Notes: generated by a model from the letters alone, not told the origin. A DNA stretch of 24,620 bases from Aalborgiella sp040079635 (GCA_040079635.1 JBEBJY010000039.1:1-24620); one strand, 5' to 3'; numbered from the stretch's first letter, positions 1 to 10,683 are shown. Numbers and translations are program-made.

Positions 1-586
1 GAACTATGTACTCATTGATTATGAAAATGTTCAACCAGAAGCCATATCTGCACTAGATCAAGAATATTTTAAAGTTATTGTATTTGTTGGCGCAACGCAA
101 TCTAAAGTGACTTATGAAGTTGCCATTGCCATGCAAAAATTAGGAAATAAAGCAGAGTATATAAAAATTGCCGGAAATGGGCCTAATGCATTAGATTTTC
201 ATATTGCTTTTTATATTGGAAGAATATCTGCAAAAGAGCCAGATACATATTTTCATATCGTATCAAAGGATACTGGGTTCGATCCGCTTATTGCTCATCT
301 CAAAAATCTCAGAATTCCCGTCCAGCGCTCTAAAGATATTAGTGAGATTCAAATAGTAAAAGCATCAATTTCTAAAACTATTGAAGAAAAAATAATTGTT
401 GTTACCGATTATTTAAAATCTCGTGGAACAGCAGTACCTAAAACTATTAAAACGCTAACCAGTACGATTCAATCGGTATTTCAAAAAAATATACTTGAAT
501 CAGAGCAAGAAACAATTATTGCAGCATTGCAAGAACAAGGTGCGATTGCGGTGGTTGGCTCCAAGGTATCTTACAATTTAAATTAA
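1..586 (+). CDS. PIN-like (PIN_7/NYN-type) domain protein, 5'-partial
   Basis: The reading frame is open from the window edge (first full codon at base 2) and begins NYVLIDYENVQP, the usual N-terminus of PIN-like domain proteins, so probably only a few residues are missing. An internal ATG at 107 is not the real start. The conserved acidic IDYEN strand, the GNGPNALDFHIAFYIG segment and HIVSKDTGFDPLI match metal-dependent PIN/NYN ribonuclease-like folds; the acidic residues would bind the metal. A C-terminal helical part (about residues 120-195) carries no motif I recognise. The RNA target is unknown. The gene is clearly more AT-rich and uses more A/T-ending codons than everything to its right, which suggests a different history. 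It is followed by an intergenic copy of the interspersed repeat. Fold assignment is fairly secure; function is inferred. Confidence 0.8.
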   Translation, partial: NYVLIDYENVQPEAISALDQEYFKVIVFVGATQSKVTYEVAIAMQKLGNKAEYIKIAGNGPNALDFHIAFYIGRISAKEPDTYFHIVSKDTGFDPLIAHLKNLRIPVQRSKDISEIQIVKASISKTIEEKIIVVTDYLKSRGTAVPKTIKTLTSTIQSVFQKNILESEQETIIAALQEQGAIAVVGSKVSYNLN

Positions 587-602
587 TACACACCTTCACT
601 TA

Positions 603-657
603 CTATATATTTCATAGCTGCTTAGGCAATAAATACGCCGGCTACAGCCATTTTTAA
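603..657 (+). repeat. Interspersed ~55-bp element, copy 1 (intergenic)
   Basis: This copy starts with the hairpin CTAT-atatttc-ATAG, continues through the full consensus core GGCAATAAATACGCCGGCTA and ends with the tail CAGCCATTTTTA. It lies between the PIN-like gene and the TPR gene, both on the plus strand. It could act as a 3' hairpin for the upstream transcript. Eight further copies in the window share the same architecture. Confidence 0.9.
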
Positions 658-688
658 TCACTTTTTTGACGCTTTTAAAAGACTTTAC

Positions 689-1894
689 ATGTTTCGACCT
701 CTAATTTCCCCTCTCGTAGCGCTTTTCTGCCTCTTCACCGCCCTAGCCACCCAAGCCGCCCCATTCACGCCCGCCAATGACAGCGACGTGGTTGAGCGGC
801 TGCCACTGAGCGCGACTGACCCGTCTGCGCGGCGTTTGCAGTCGCTGCGCAAGCAGCTGGAGGCCAAGCCGGATGACGTGGCGCTGCGGATTGAGATTGC
901 GCGGCGGTATTTTGATTTGTCTATGGCGCAGGGTGACCCGCGGTATGTGGGGTATGCGTCTGCGGCTCTTGCGCCGTTGGACAAGGCGGCTCTAGCGGCG
1001 AATTCTGGATATTGGCAAATCAAAGGCATGTTGCAGCAATACAGCCACAATTTTGACGGTGCATTGGCGAGTTTGGACAAAGCCAGTTTGGCTGACCCCA
1101 AATCGCCCGACCCGATGGCTTGGCGCTCTGCTATTCATATGGTGCAGGCGAATTACCCCAAGGCGCAGGCTGAGTGCGAGGCTTTGAAACTTTTAACGAG
1201 TCCCCTGTTTGCCACTGGTTGCAGCCAATATGTTCTGGCGCATTCGGGTGGGGCGGCTGGGTTGCAGAGTGCTTTTGACACGCTTAACGCCGCAGTTAAG
1301 GCTGAACCAACAGCAGCACCTGAGCTGATGTTGTGGGAATTAACCCGTTTGGCTGAAATGGCGATTCGCTTAAAACGCTTTGACGATGCTGAGGCTTATT
1401 TTCAACGCGCTTTGAAACTGGGCGTGACCGACCAGTTTTTACTCGGTGCATATGCCGACTTTTTGTTAATGCAAAAGAAGCCTGAAGCGGTGATAGCCCT
1501 GCTGGCGGACTGGGAGCGGTCTGACATTTTGCTGCTGCGTTTGGCACTGGCTGGCAAGGCGACAAATCACAAAAAAGCCGCCGATTGGGCAAGCAACCTG
1601 CGCGACCGCTTTGTAGAAGCCGCTAAACGAGGCGACCGCCTGCATGAGCAAGAGGCGGCCCGCTTTGAGTTGGACATTGAAAACAACCCGAAAAAAGCGC
1701 TCACCCTGGCTGCCAACAACTACAAACTGCAAAAAGAACCGCGTGACGCTGAGGTGCTGATGCGCTGTGCTTTAGCCGCCAAAGACGCTGCAGCTGCAGA
1801 ACCGGCATTGACTTGGTTGAAGCAAAACAAGTATGAAGATGCGCATTTAGCTGATCTTGCCGCTGGTTTGGCGAAGATTGGAGGTGCGAAATGA
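689..1894 (+). CDS. Secreted tetratricopeptide-repeat protein
   Basis: 401 residues. The N-terminus has a classical signal peptide: a short basic start, hydrophobic LVALFCLFTALA, and likely cleavage near A23-A24, so the protein should be periplasmic. TPR-like helix pairs are visible at about residues 55-140 (KPDDVALRIEIARRYFDLS, then NFDGALASLDKASLADP) and 205-290 (RFDDAEAYFQRALKLG). TPRs are protein-interaction scaffolds; no catalytic motif is seen. The stop overlaps the start of the HupE-like gene in an ATGATG junction, so the two are translationally coupled and probably act together. No clear Shine-Dalgarno precedes ATG 689. The partner and the exact role are unknown. Confidence 0.85.
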   Translation: MFRPLISPLVALFCLFTALATQAAPFTPANDSDVVERLPLSATDPSARRLQSLRKQLEAKPDDVALRIEIARRYFDLSMAQGDPRYVGYASAALAPLDKAALAANSGYWQIKGMLQQYSHNFDGALASLDKASLADPKSPDPMAWRSAIHMVQANYPKAQAECEALKLLTSPLFATGCSQYVLAHSGGAAGLQSAFDTLNAAVKAEPTAAPELMLWELTRLAEMAIRLKRFDDAEAYFQRALKLGVTDQFLLGAYADFLLMQKKPEAVIALLADWERSDILLLRLALAGKATNHKKAADWASNLRDRFVEAAKRGDRLHEQEAARFELDIENNPKKALTLAANNYKLQKEPRDAEVLMRCALAAKDAAAAEPALTWLKQNKYEDAHLADLAAGLAKIGGAK

Positions 1895-3150
1895 TGACCT
1901 TCAAAACAGCTGCTAAGTTAGATGCAAAAAAAGCAATCCAGCCGGCGTATTTATTGCCTAAGTCGCTATCATTTTTGATATTTTTTGCAGTGTTTATTGG
2001 GGTATTTTTTACCTCCACAAACGCCCTGGCCCACAAACCCAGCGACAGTTATTTGACGATGTCTGTACCCAAAGATGGCGCTGAGCAAAGCTCAAATGTG
2101 ACCGTCCGCTGGGACATCGCCCTACGCGATTTGGACTACGTGCTGCAACTTGACCGCGACAACGACGGCGCGTTGACGTGGGGCGAAGTACGTGCGCGCG
2201 GCGACGACATCACAAGATATGCGACAGCGAATTTGGCGATTTCCGGCAAAGACAAACCCTGCGCTTTGACCACCACCGCCCCCATGCAACTGGACAAACA
2301 CAGCGACGGCACCTACGCCGTGCTGAGCTTGAGTGCTACTTGCGGCGCTGCGATCACCGAGGCTTTGCAGATCAAATACGCGTTGTTGTTTGATGTGGAT
2401 CCGTCGCATCGCGGCCTGGTGCAGTGGCTGGCACCGGGTGAAAAAGAGGCCTTGTCCGTCATTTTGGGCACTGAAACCGCCACGCAAAAGTTGCCGTTGC
2501 AAGCGCCCAGTGCGTGGGAAACCTTCCAGCAATACGTGGTGGAAGGCGTTTGGCACATCTGGATCGGGTTTGACCACATCCTCTTCCTCATCTCCTTGCT
2601 GCTGCCCGCCGTGCTGATTTTCAGAGCCATCGAGGGGAAAACGGACAAAAAAGGCAATCCCTTCAAGCAGTTGCAGCCCGCCAGCTCCTTCTGGGGCGCG
2701 CTCAAAGAAGTGCTCAAAGTCGTCACCGCCTTCACGCTGGCGCATTCCATCACGCTGAGTTTAGCGGCGCTGGGTTATGTCAGCCTGCCCTCGCGCCTGG
2801 TCGAATCGGTCATCGCCGCTTCCATCATCGTGGCGGCCCTCAGCAATATCCGGGGGAATCTGGACACCAAACGCTGGGTTATGGCGTTTGGCTTTGGCCT
2901 CATCCACGGCTTCGGCTTCGCATCTGTGTTGGCAGACTTAGGCTTGCCACAAAACGCTTTGGTCACCGCGTTGATAGGCTTCAATGTCGGCGTAGAACTA
3001 GGCCAACTAGCCATCGTCGCAGTCTTCTTGCCGCTGGCCTTCTGGCTACGCGCCACCAAATTTTACCAAGTCGGCGTTTTCAAATGGGGTTCTGTGCTGA
3101 TTGCGCTGATGGCGCTGTACTGGTTTGTGCAGCGGGCGTTTGATTTGTAA
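1891..3150 (+). CDS. HupE/UreJ_2-family membrane protein with EF-hand-like loop
   Basis: 419 residues. The order is a long signal peptide (1-47, cleavage after ALA before HKPSDSY), a periplasmic domain (about 48-205), then a polytopic membrane domain (about 210-419) containing HIWIGFDHILFL and HGFGFASVLADLGLP, typical of HupE/UreJ-like proteins linked to nickel/cobalt or other metal handling. The periplasmic part has a canonical EF-hand loop: D88-x-D90-x-D92-G93-x-L95-x-x-x-E99. The start is preceded by GGAGGT at 1880-1885, and the gene overlaps the TPR gene by 4 bp (ATG 1894 is an alternative start). Codons 12-30 come from an antisense copy of the interspersed repeat, giving an unusually long n-region. 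The substrate is not deducible; UreJ_2-type proteins often occur without urease or hydrogenase genes, as here. Confidence 0.85.
   Translation: MMTFKTAAKLDAKKAIQPAYLLPKSLSFLIFFAVFIGVFFTSTNALAHKPSDSYLTMSVPKDGAEQSSNVTVRWDIALRDLDYVLQLDRDNDGALTWGEVRARGDDITRYATANLAISGKDKPCALTTTAPMQLDKHSDGTYAVLSLSATCGAAITEALQIKYALLFDVDPSHRGLVQWLAPGEKEALSVILGTETATQKLPLQAPSAWETFQQYVVEGVWHIWIGFDHILFLISLLLPAVLIFRAIEGKTDKKGNPFKQLQPASSFWGALKEVLKVVTAFTLAHSITLSLAALGYVSLPSRLVESVIAASIIVAALSNIRGNLDTKRWVMAFGFGLIHGFGFASVLADLGLPQNALVTALIGFNVGVELGQLAIVAVFLPLAFWLRATKFYQVGVFKWGSVLIALMALYWFVQRAFDL
1924..1980 (-). repeat. Interspersed element, copy 2 (inside HupE-like gene)
   Basis: Reverse orientation. The minus strand reads TATCA-AAAA-TGATA, then AGCGACTTAGGC and the intact AATAAATACGCCGGCT core. 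It is translated antisense as codons 12-30 (includes IQPAYLLPKS), part of the signal peptide n-region and early hydrophobic core. In this frame the consensus would have two TAG stops; the copy has CAG and TCG instead. Confidence 0.88.
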
Positions 3151-3166
3151 TTTGATTGCCTAAATT

Positions 3167-3220
3167 GCTATTTATTTAATAGCTAACCAGGCAATAAATG
3201 CGCCGACTATAGACAAATTT
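3167..3220 (+). repeat. Interspersed element, copy 3 (intergenic, between convergent genes)
   Basis: The copy begins with the hairpin GCTAT-ttattta-ATAGC, then has the core AGGCAATAAATGCGCCGACTA with two differences from consensus. It lies between the 3' ends of the convergent HupE-like and sbcB genes, where no better intrinsic terminator is visible, so it may provide the 3' hairpin. A flanking ATTGCC...GGCAAT inverted repeat (from 3155) enlarges the palindrome. Confidence 0.85.
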
Positions 3221-3239
3221 ACCTCTTTAAAATAACTTT

Positions 3240-4799
3240 CTAAACCAAACTTTCAGCGTATTCAGCCAGCGCAGTCAATACCGCGATGCCTTTGGCATCT
3301 GCGGTTTTGGAGAGCTCGTTTAACTGGGCGTAATAAGCCTCCAGAGAACGCGCTCCGCCTTCCCCCTCCTGCAACCTAGCAGCGCAGTGCTCGTACCAGC
3401 GCTCTTGCTCGTCGTCGTTCAAAATGTCGGGAAAGTTGCGGGCTTTGTAGCGGAAGACGAGTTCTTCCAGGCGTTCGTCTTCAAAGCCAGTGCGGGCTTC
3501 TGCCAACTTGTCTGGATCCAAGGCGATGAGCTGGGTCAGGCGGCGGCGGTCGTTGTTGCCTATGAAGCCGCCGTAGAGGTCGGCATCCACATCGGGTGTG
3601 GTGGCGTTTTCAGCCTCTGGGCGTTTGAAAATCACGGGCCACAGAGCGCTCATGTCGGGCAATTCGGTGGCTTTTTCTGCGTTTTGCATTTGCGCGGCGA
3701 TGTCTATGCCCCACTTTTGCGCCATCTCCGTACTCAGAGTTTTCAGACTGCTGATGACCATGGGCGATTTGTTCAAATGAACGGTTTTGATGGGCAGGCG
3801 GGTCATGCCGGCGGGCAGTTCGCTGGCTTTGGTGAACATGCGCAGGCGGACTTCGTCAGGTTTCAAGAGCGCCAGTTCGCTCGGGTCATGCGCTAAGTCC
3901 CAAGCGATCATTTCGTTTTTATTGGTCGGGTGCATGGCCAGCGGGAACATGATGGCGATGCAACCTTTTTCAGACGGGAACATGCCTGAAATGTGCAGAA
4001 AAGGCCGGGCGTTTTGCAGCGTGGTCGGCAAGCCCAACTCGGCAGCGACGCGGTCTTTTTTGTGCAGACTGAGGCAGAAGTCGAACAGTTTGGGGTTCGT
4101 CTTTTTGATCAAACGCGCCAAATCAATCGTCGCCAGCACGTCTGACAGCGCGTCGTGCGCAGCTTCATGGGCGAGACCGTTGGCTTTGGTGAGGTCTTCT
4201 AGCTTGAAACTTGGTTTTTTAGATGTATTTATGGCTGTAGCCGACGTATTTGTTGCCCAATTAGCTATATTATTTATAGTATTTCTGGCTTCTTTTGCAT
4301 TGATGGATGCCAATTCTTCGGGTGAAATATCCTTCAAAGGCCAGTTAATGCCGTCAGGACGCAAGGCATAAGCCGTCCGAACCACGTCCATCAAATCCCA
4401 ACGACCACAGTTGTTTTGCCACTCGCGGGCGTAGGGGTCGCGCAGATTGCGCCAGAGCATGAAACGGGTGAACTCGTCGTCAAAACGGATGGTGTTATAG
4501 CCCACGCCTATGGTGCCTGGCTCGGACAAAGCTGCCTCAATCTGCGCGGCAAATTCATGCTCAGGGATGCCGCGCTCTAGGCAGGTTTGCGGAGTAATGC
4601 CGGTAATCAAGCAAGACGTTGGGTCAGGCAAATAATCGGGCGCAGGCTGACAGTACAGCATGATGGGCTCGCCGATGACGTTCAAATCGGCGTCGGTGCG
4701 GATGGCGGCGAACTGCGAGGGGCGGTCAACGCGGGCGTTGATGCCGAAGGTTTCGTAGTCATGCCAGAGGAACGTGTGCGACTGAGATGTAGTAGCCAT
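3240..4799 (-). CDS. sbcB: Exodeoxyribonuclease I
   Basis: 519 residues; the E. coli enzyme is 475. It is a 3'-5' single-strand DNA exonuclease of the DEDDh family used in recombination and mismatch repair. Catalytic residues are visible: D14 and E16 in FLWHDYETFG, D107/D108 in NTIRFDDEF, H215 and D220 in HEAAHDALSD. The thumb/SH3-like C-terminal half follows (YGGFIGNNDRR, ELVFRYKARNFP). About 30 extra residues (roughly 164-195) stand between the SPEELA segment and PSFKLEDLTKANG; codons 174-191 of this insert are a copy of the interspersed repeat. The gene is separated from upstream clpA by a strong terminator, so it should have its own promoter, which I could not identify. No clear Shine-Dalgarno precedes the ATG. 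Confidence 0.95.
   Translation of the reverse strand: MATTSQSHTFLWHDYETFGINARVDRPSQFAAIRTDADLNVIGEPIMLYCQPAPDYLPDPTSCLITGITPQTCLERGIPEHEFAAQIEAALSEPGTIGVGYNTIRFDDEFTRFMLWRNLRDPYAREWQNNCGRWDLMDVVRTAYALRPDGINWPLKDISPEELASINAKEARNTINNIANWATNTSATAINTSKKPSFKLEDLTKANGLAHEAAHDALSDVLATIDLARLIKKTNPKLFDFCLSLHKKDRVAAELGLPTTLQNARPFLHISGMFPSEKGCIAIMFPLAMHPTNKNEMIAWDLAHDPSELALLKPDEVRLRMFTKASELPAGMTRLPIKTVHLNKSPMVISSLKTLSTEMAQKWGIDIAAQMQNAEKATELPDMSALWPVIFKRPEAENATTPDVDADLYGGFIGNNDRRRLTQLIALDPDKLAEARTGFEDERLEELVFRYKARNFPDILNDDEQERWYEHCAARLQEGEGGARSLEAYYAQLNELSKTADAKGIAVLTALAEYAESLV
4228..4279 (-). repeat. Interspersed element, copy 4 (inside sbcB)
   Basis: Sense orientation relative to sbcB. The minus strand reads CTATA-aataa-TATAG, then the core as GGGCAACAAATACGTCGGCT and the tail ACAGCCATAAA. 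It encodes part of an insert absent from the E. coli enzyme. In this frame the consensus TAG codon is TGG. Confidence 0.85.
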
Positions 4800-4819
4800 A
4801 TTTTTATAACTGTCTATGT

Positions 4820-4858
4820 AAAAAAAGGGCTGGGAACCGAAGTTACCAACCCTTTTAA
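4820..4858 (-). terminator. Intrinsic terminator of clpA
   Basis: The minus strand forms a long stem, AAAAGGGTTGG...CCAGCCCTTTT, with one mismatch and a UUCG tetraloop, followed by a run of seven T. It lies directly downstream of clpA and upstream of sbcB. The T-run is much better on the minus strand, so clpA transcripts should end here. Confidence 0.9.
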
Positions 4859-4894
4859 GTATCGTTGAATTTATCGCTGAATTTGCAGAGGAAC

Positions 4895-7240
<2,346 letters not shown>

Positions 7241-7389
7241 GCGGTTTCCTTTTGGCCTTATTTACTCTGCTGTAACTAACTTTATATCAATAAATCTACA
7301 ATTTTTTATTTCGCTGTAAATTTCGCAAAATTTGTTGTTTTGCTACAGATTCACATGGGGTGCTTGGAACTTGATTCAAGAGGCCATCT

Positions 7390-7773
7390 TCATTCATCAA
7401 GGGGCTCAGCTTGGCATTGCAGCGGGTGACCATGCTCTTTGGCGGCGCCAGCGACTTGATCAACCTTACTGGCGGCAATGTCTTTGGAAAACACGCCACA
7501 TACCCCTTTACCGTCTAGGTGAATTTTGAGCATGATTTGAGTGGCTGTTTCACGGTCTTTTTTGAAGAACTCTTGAATCACAAAAACCACAAACTCCATC
7601 GGCGTGTAATCGTCATTCAGCATCACCACTTGGTACATTTGCGGTGGCTTGGTCTTTTGCGGCACGCGCTCAAGCACCGTGGTGTCGCCGTCATCTCGCT
7701 TCGGAACAGCGGGTGCAGGTTGCGCGGGTTTATTTGCAGATTTATCGGGGGTAGCAGGAGATTTTGTAGCCAT
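7390..7773 (-). CDS. clpS: ClpAP adaptor ClpS
   Basis: 127 residues. ClpS binds N-terminal degrons and delivers them to ClpA. The degron pocket is visible: N53-D54-D55 in MLNDDYTPMEFVV and H85 in LKIHLDGKG. A Pro/Lys/Ala-rich flexible N-terminus of about 40 residues precedes the fold. It sits directly upstream of clpA. There is no Shine-Dalgarno; a -10-like TACAAT ends 5 nt before the ATG, so the message could be leaderless. Confidence 0.96.
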   Translation of the reverse strand: MATKSPATPDKSANKPAQPAPAVPKRDDGDTTVLERVPQKTKPPQMYQVVMLNDDYTPMEFVVFVIQEFFKKDRETATQIMLKIHLDGKGVCGVFSKDIAASKVDQVAGAAKEHGHPLQCQAEPLDE

Positions 7774-7778
7774 AATTC

Positions 7779-7784
7779 ATTGTA
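7779..7784 (-). promoter_or_regulatory. Possible -10 box of clpS (leaderless start)
   Basis: Minus-strand TACAAT lies 5 nt upstream of the clpS ATG, with a weak -35-like TTTCAA 16 nt further up. Transcription would begin at or next to the start codon. No AGGAG-like motif is present. Inferred from sequence only. Confidence 0.4.
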
Positions 7785-7840
7785 GCAAGCATGAAATAGC
7801 TTGAAAGCGCGATGGTTAAATATGAGGATAGCGTGATTAT

Positions 7841-9346
7841 TTAAACCCTATCTCGGTGCGAAATCTCGATTACCAAGGCTTTGGCAGCAATTTTCTCGAC
7901 CAGACTCTCCGCTTGGCTGCGGTTTTTAGCATCTAAATTCGCATCCCACTCGTCTAACAAGTACACCACAGCATTGGTGTTCTCGGAAATTTCTTGTAAC
8001 GATTTGAGTTGACGCTCGCCCGATGAAAAACCGCTTTTTTGCTCTTCGTAGTCTTCGTTCAAGTCATCTTCATCATCTGCCAAGCTTTCTGGCTGACTGC
8101 TTAATCTGGGTTTGTCGTAGGCAAACGCCAAACTGTCCGCCGTTGGCCAGTAATACGCCTTAGCACCTAGCTTGGTTTTCATGGCGGCTAGCAGGGTAGA
8201 TTTGCCTGAGCCGTTACCGCCGCGAACCAAGATTCGACCCGTTGGGTGCGTTTTGACTATCTCTAATGCTGAAGCCAGCGAATCGCAAACCAAGGCTTGC
8301 CCACCGACTGAATTTCGCAGCGTCAAACTAACCCGCTTGAATTTGATACGCGAGTCAAAATCGGCATCCGGCGCTGGGTGCATGGTGTTGCAAGCGCCGG
8401 TGATGCGCGTCCAGACGGCAAGCAAATCGTTCCAACCGGTGACCAAACCATGCACGTCGTGCGACAGCTCAATTTGCCTTGGCAACGTTGCAGCCAAACC
8501 AATCAACAACGCCGTGTTTGACACGTCACGCGAAGCAATCACCACGATATAGCCAAACACCATGCCCAAGGCGATGATGCCACTGATGGTCGACAGTCCT
8601 TCGCGCGCCATGATGGACTTGATTTGTGCGGCAAGTGCATCTCGTAAACGCTCTTTGAACGTGCCATGCCACAAGCGAAAATTGTAGCGGTTGCCACTGA
8701 AAATATTGTCCCACGCGCTATAGGTATGCGCTGTCAAGCGGTTGGTTTGGCGCTGGTTATTGGCATAGGCTCTAGCCACAGGTTTGCGCACAAACCACTG
8801 GATGCACATAAGCACCGCAAACACAGCGGCGTAGGCAACTGGCAAACCAGCGTCAATGGCAAAACCTAGCACCAAGGCGTTGAAAATCAAACCAAAAAAG
8901 AGTTTCAAGTCGGCTTCCAACTCAAACATCAGCTCGAAGAAAATGTGAAAGGTTTCGTTGGTCAAGAAGGGCTCTGTCACCTCTCGCACTTGTTTGTTGC
9001 CTAATAAGTTGGCATACTTTTTGTTGTCTCTGGCAAAGCGCATCATGTAGCGGCCAAAGGCGCCAAAACCCGCCCTTTCGGCAAACACCCAGCTCACTGC
9101 GCCGACAACGTAAGCGGTTGATTGTGCCGCAACGATCCAGAGCAAATCACCAATCAGAAACGCTTCATTAGCAACATCTTGCCCAGCTTTGATGATGAGC
9201 CAAGTCGTTGATGCAGCCAATGCCGCCTCGACGATCAGCAAAAACAGCATGACGTAAAAAGGCCGACACAACAAAAACCGAACAAAGTCGATATTTTTGT
9301 AGCCAGCTCTGGCTCTAAGTACTGGTAAATGTGAATTGTCAGTCAT
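7841..9346 (-). CDS. Atypical ABC transporter (membrane domain fused to ATPase domain)
   Basis: 501 residues, shorter than a usual exporter half (about 570-600). The N-terminal 315 residues carry hydrophobic segments near 25-52, 63-90, 150-185 and 252-290, as in type I exporter membrane domains. The ATPase domain (about 333-501) has Walker A GGNGSGKST (376-384), a signature-like GFSSGERQ (439-446), Walker B VVYLLDE (460-466) and H497. Only about 55 residues separate Walker A from the signature, so the helical subdomain is shortened, and it contains the acidic run DDEDDLNEDYEE (424-435). The protein ends four residues after the H-loop histidine. It lies 31 bp downstream of icd on the same strand and may be transcribed with it. 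Substrate unknown; a peptide or lipid exporter is possible. Confidence 0.75.
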   Translation of the reverse strand: MTDNSHLPVLRARAGYKNIDFVRFLLCRPFYVMLFLLIVEAALAASTTWLIIKAGQDVANEAFLIGDLLWIVAAQSTAYVVGAVSWVFAERAGFGAFGRYMMRFARDNKKYANLLGNKQVREVTEPFLTNETFHIFFELMFELEADLKLFFGLIFNALVLGFAIDAGLPVAYAAVFAVLMCIQWFVRKPVARAYANNQRQTNRLTAHTYSAWDNIFSGNRYNFRLWHGTFKERLRDALAAQIKSIMAREGLSTISGIIALGMVFGYIVVIASRDVSNTALLIGLAATLPRQIELSHDVHGLVTGWNDLLAVWTRITGACNTMHPAPDADFDSRIKFKRVSLTLRNSVGGQALVCDSLASALEIVKTHPTGRILVRGGNGSGKSTLLAAMKTKLGAKAYYWPTADSLAFAYDKPRLSSQPESLADDEDDLNEDYEEQKSGFSSGERQLKSLQEISENTNAVVYLLDEWDANLDAKNRSQAESLVEKIAAKALVIEISHRDRV

Positions 9347-9377
9347 GCATTAAAAAGCCGCTGGGGTTCTCCACAAA

Positions 9378-10631
9378 TCACATATTGTCAATCATCACTT
9401 GACCAAAGCCAGAGCAGCTGACTTGTGTGGCACCTTCCATCAAGCGTGCAAAATCGTAAGTCACTTTCTTACTGGCGATTGATTTCTCCATGGCGCTGAT
9501 GATCACATCAGCAGCTTCAAGCCAACCCATATGGCGAAGCATCATTTCAGCAGCTAAAATGGAAGCGCCCGGATTCACGTAATCTTTACCCGCGTATTTG
9601 GCAGCGCTGCCATGTGTGACTTCAAAACACGCCACAGTATCTGACATATTTGCGCCTGGGGCGATACCAATCGCCCCAACCTGCGCCACCAAGGCGTCTG
9701 CAATATAGTCGCCATTCAAATTCATGGTTGCCACCACCGCATGTTCAGTGGGACGCAGCAAGATTTGCTGTAAAAAGTCATCAGCTAAAACATCTTTGAT
9801 GATGATCACTTTACCGGTTTTAGGATTTTTAATCTGGCACCACGGGCCGCCATCAATCAATGTCGCGCCAAACTCTTTTTGAGCCAAGCCATAAGCCCAA
9901 TCTCGGAATGCGCCTTCAGTAAATTTCATAATGATGCCTTTGTGAACAATCGTCACACTAGGCAAGTCATGGTCAATGGCGTATTGAATCGCTTTGCGCA
10001 TCAAGCGCTCAGTGCCTTCACTGGAGACTGGCTTGATGCCGATGCCAGATGTATTAGGGAAGCGAATGGTATTGACGCCCATCTCGTCTTGCAGGAATTT
10101 GATGAGCTTCTTGGCATTTTCGCTACCAGCTTCAAACTCAATGCCAGCATATATATCTTCCGAATTTTCACGAAAAACCGCCATATTGGTTTTTTCTGGC
10201 TCTCGCAAAGGCGATGGCACGCCCGCAAAATACTGCACGGGTCGTAAGCAAACGTACAAATCAAGCTCTTGACGCAAAGACACATTCAAAGATCGGATAC
10301 CAGCACCTCGTGGCGTCGTCAGTGGGCCTTTGATAGAAATAACATATTCGCGCAAAATTTTCAGCGTTTCTTCAGGCAGCCAAGCACCAGGCCCATACAC
10401 CTTGGTCGCTTTTTCGCCAGCAAAAACCTCCATCCAATGGATTTTGCGTTTATCGCCATATGCCTTGGTGACGGCTGCGTCAACCACTTTGAGCATCACA
10501 GGCGTTATGTCTTGACCTGTGCCATCACCCTCAACGAAGGGAATGATCACTTGATGGGGCACCTTGATCGTCAAATCTGCATTGACCGTGATTTTGCTGC
10601 CGTCTGCAGGCACTTTGACGTGCTGGTACAT
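9378..10631 (-). CDS. icd: NADP-dependent isocitrate dehydrogenase
   Basis: 417 residues from the chosen start; E. coli Icd is 416. It is the TCA-cycle enzyme converting isocitrate to 2-oxoglutarate. The frame stays open to an ATG at 10730, but MYQHVKVP at 10631 matches the family N-terminus and has GGAGAG with a 7-nt spacer, so the longer start is unlikely. Substrate-site residues are in RSLNVSLRQELDLYVCLRP (S114, N116, R120, R130); S114 corresponds to the regulatory Ser113 of the E. coli enzyme. ENSEDIYAGIEF is also diagnostic. A minus-strand TAGAAT (10684-10689) is a possible -10 box. No anomalies. Confidence 0.95.
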   Translation of the reverse strand: MYQHVKVPADGSKITVNADLTIKVPHQVIIPFVEGDGTGQDITPVMLKVVDAAVTKAYGDKRKIHWMEVFAGEKATKVYGPGAWLPEETLKILREYVISIKGPLTTPRGAGIRSLNVSLRQELDLYVCLRPVQYFAGVPSPLREPEKTNMAVFRENSEDIYAGIEFEAGSENAKKLIKFLQDEMGVNTIRFPNTSGIGIKPVSSEGTERLMRKAIQYAIDHDLPSVTIVHKGIIMKFTEGAFRDWAYGLAQKEFGATLIDGGPWCQIKNPKTGKVIIIKDVLADDFLQQILLRPTEHAVVATMNLNGDYIADALVAQVGAIGIAPGANMSDTVACFEVTHGSAAKYAGKDYVNPGASILAAEMMLRHMGWLEAADVIISAMEKSIASKKVTYDFARLMEGATQVSCSGFGQVMIDNM

Positions 10632-10683
10632 GAATACGCTCTCCAATATTGTCGAATAAATGGCCTGAAATGAGGTGCCTTGG

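Noticed and set aside
2122..2745. 207-residue minus-strand ORF opposite the HupE-like gene.
   Set aside because: Gln/Gly-rich shadow with no motif; the plus-strand gene is well supported.
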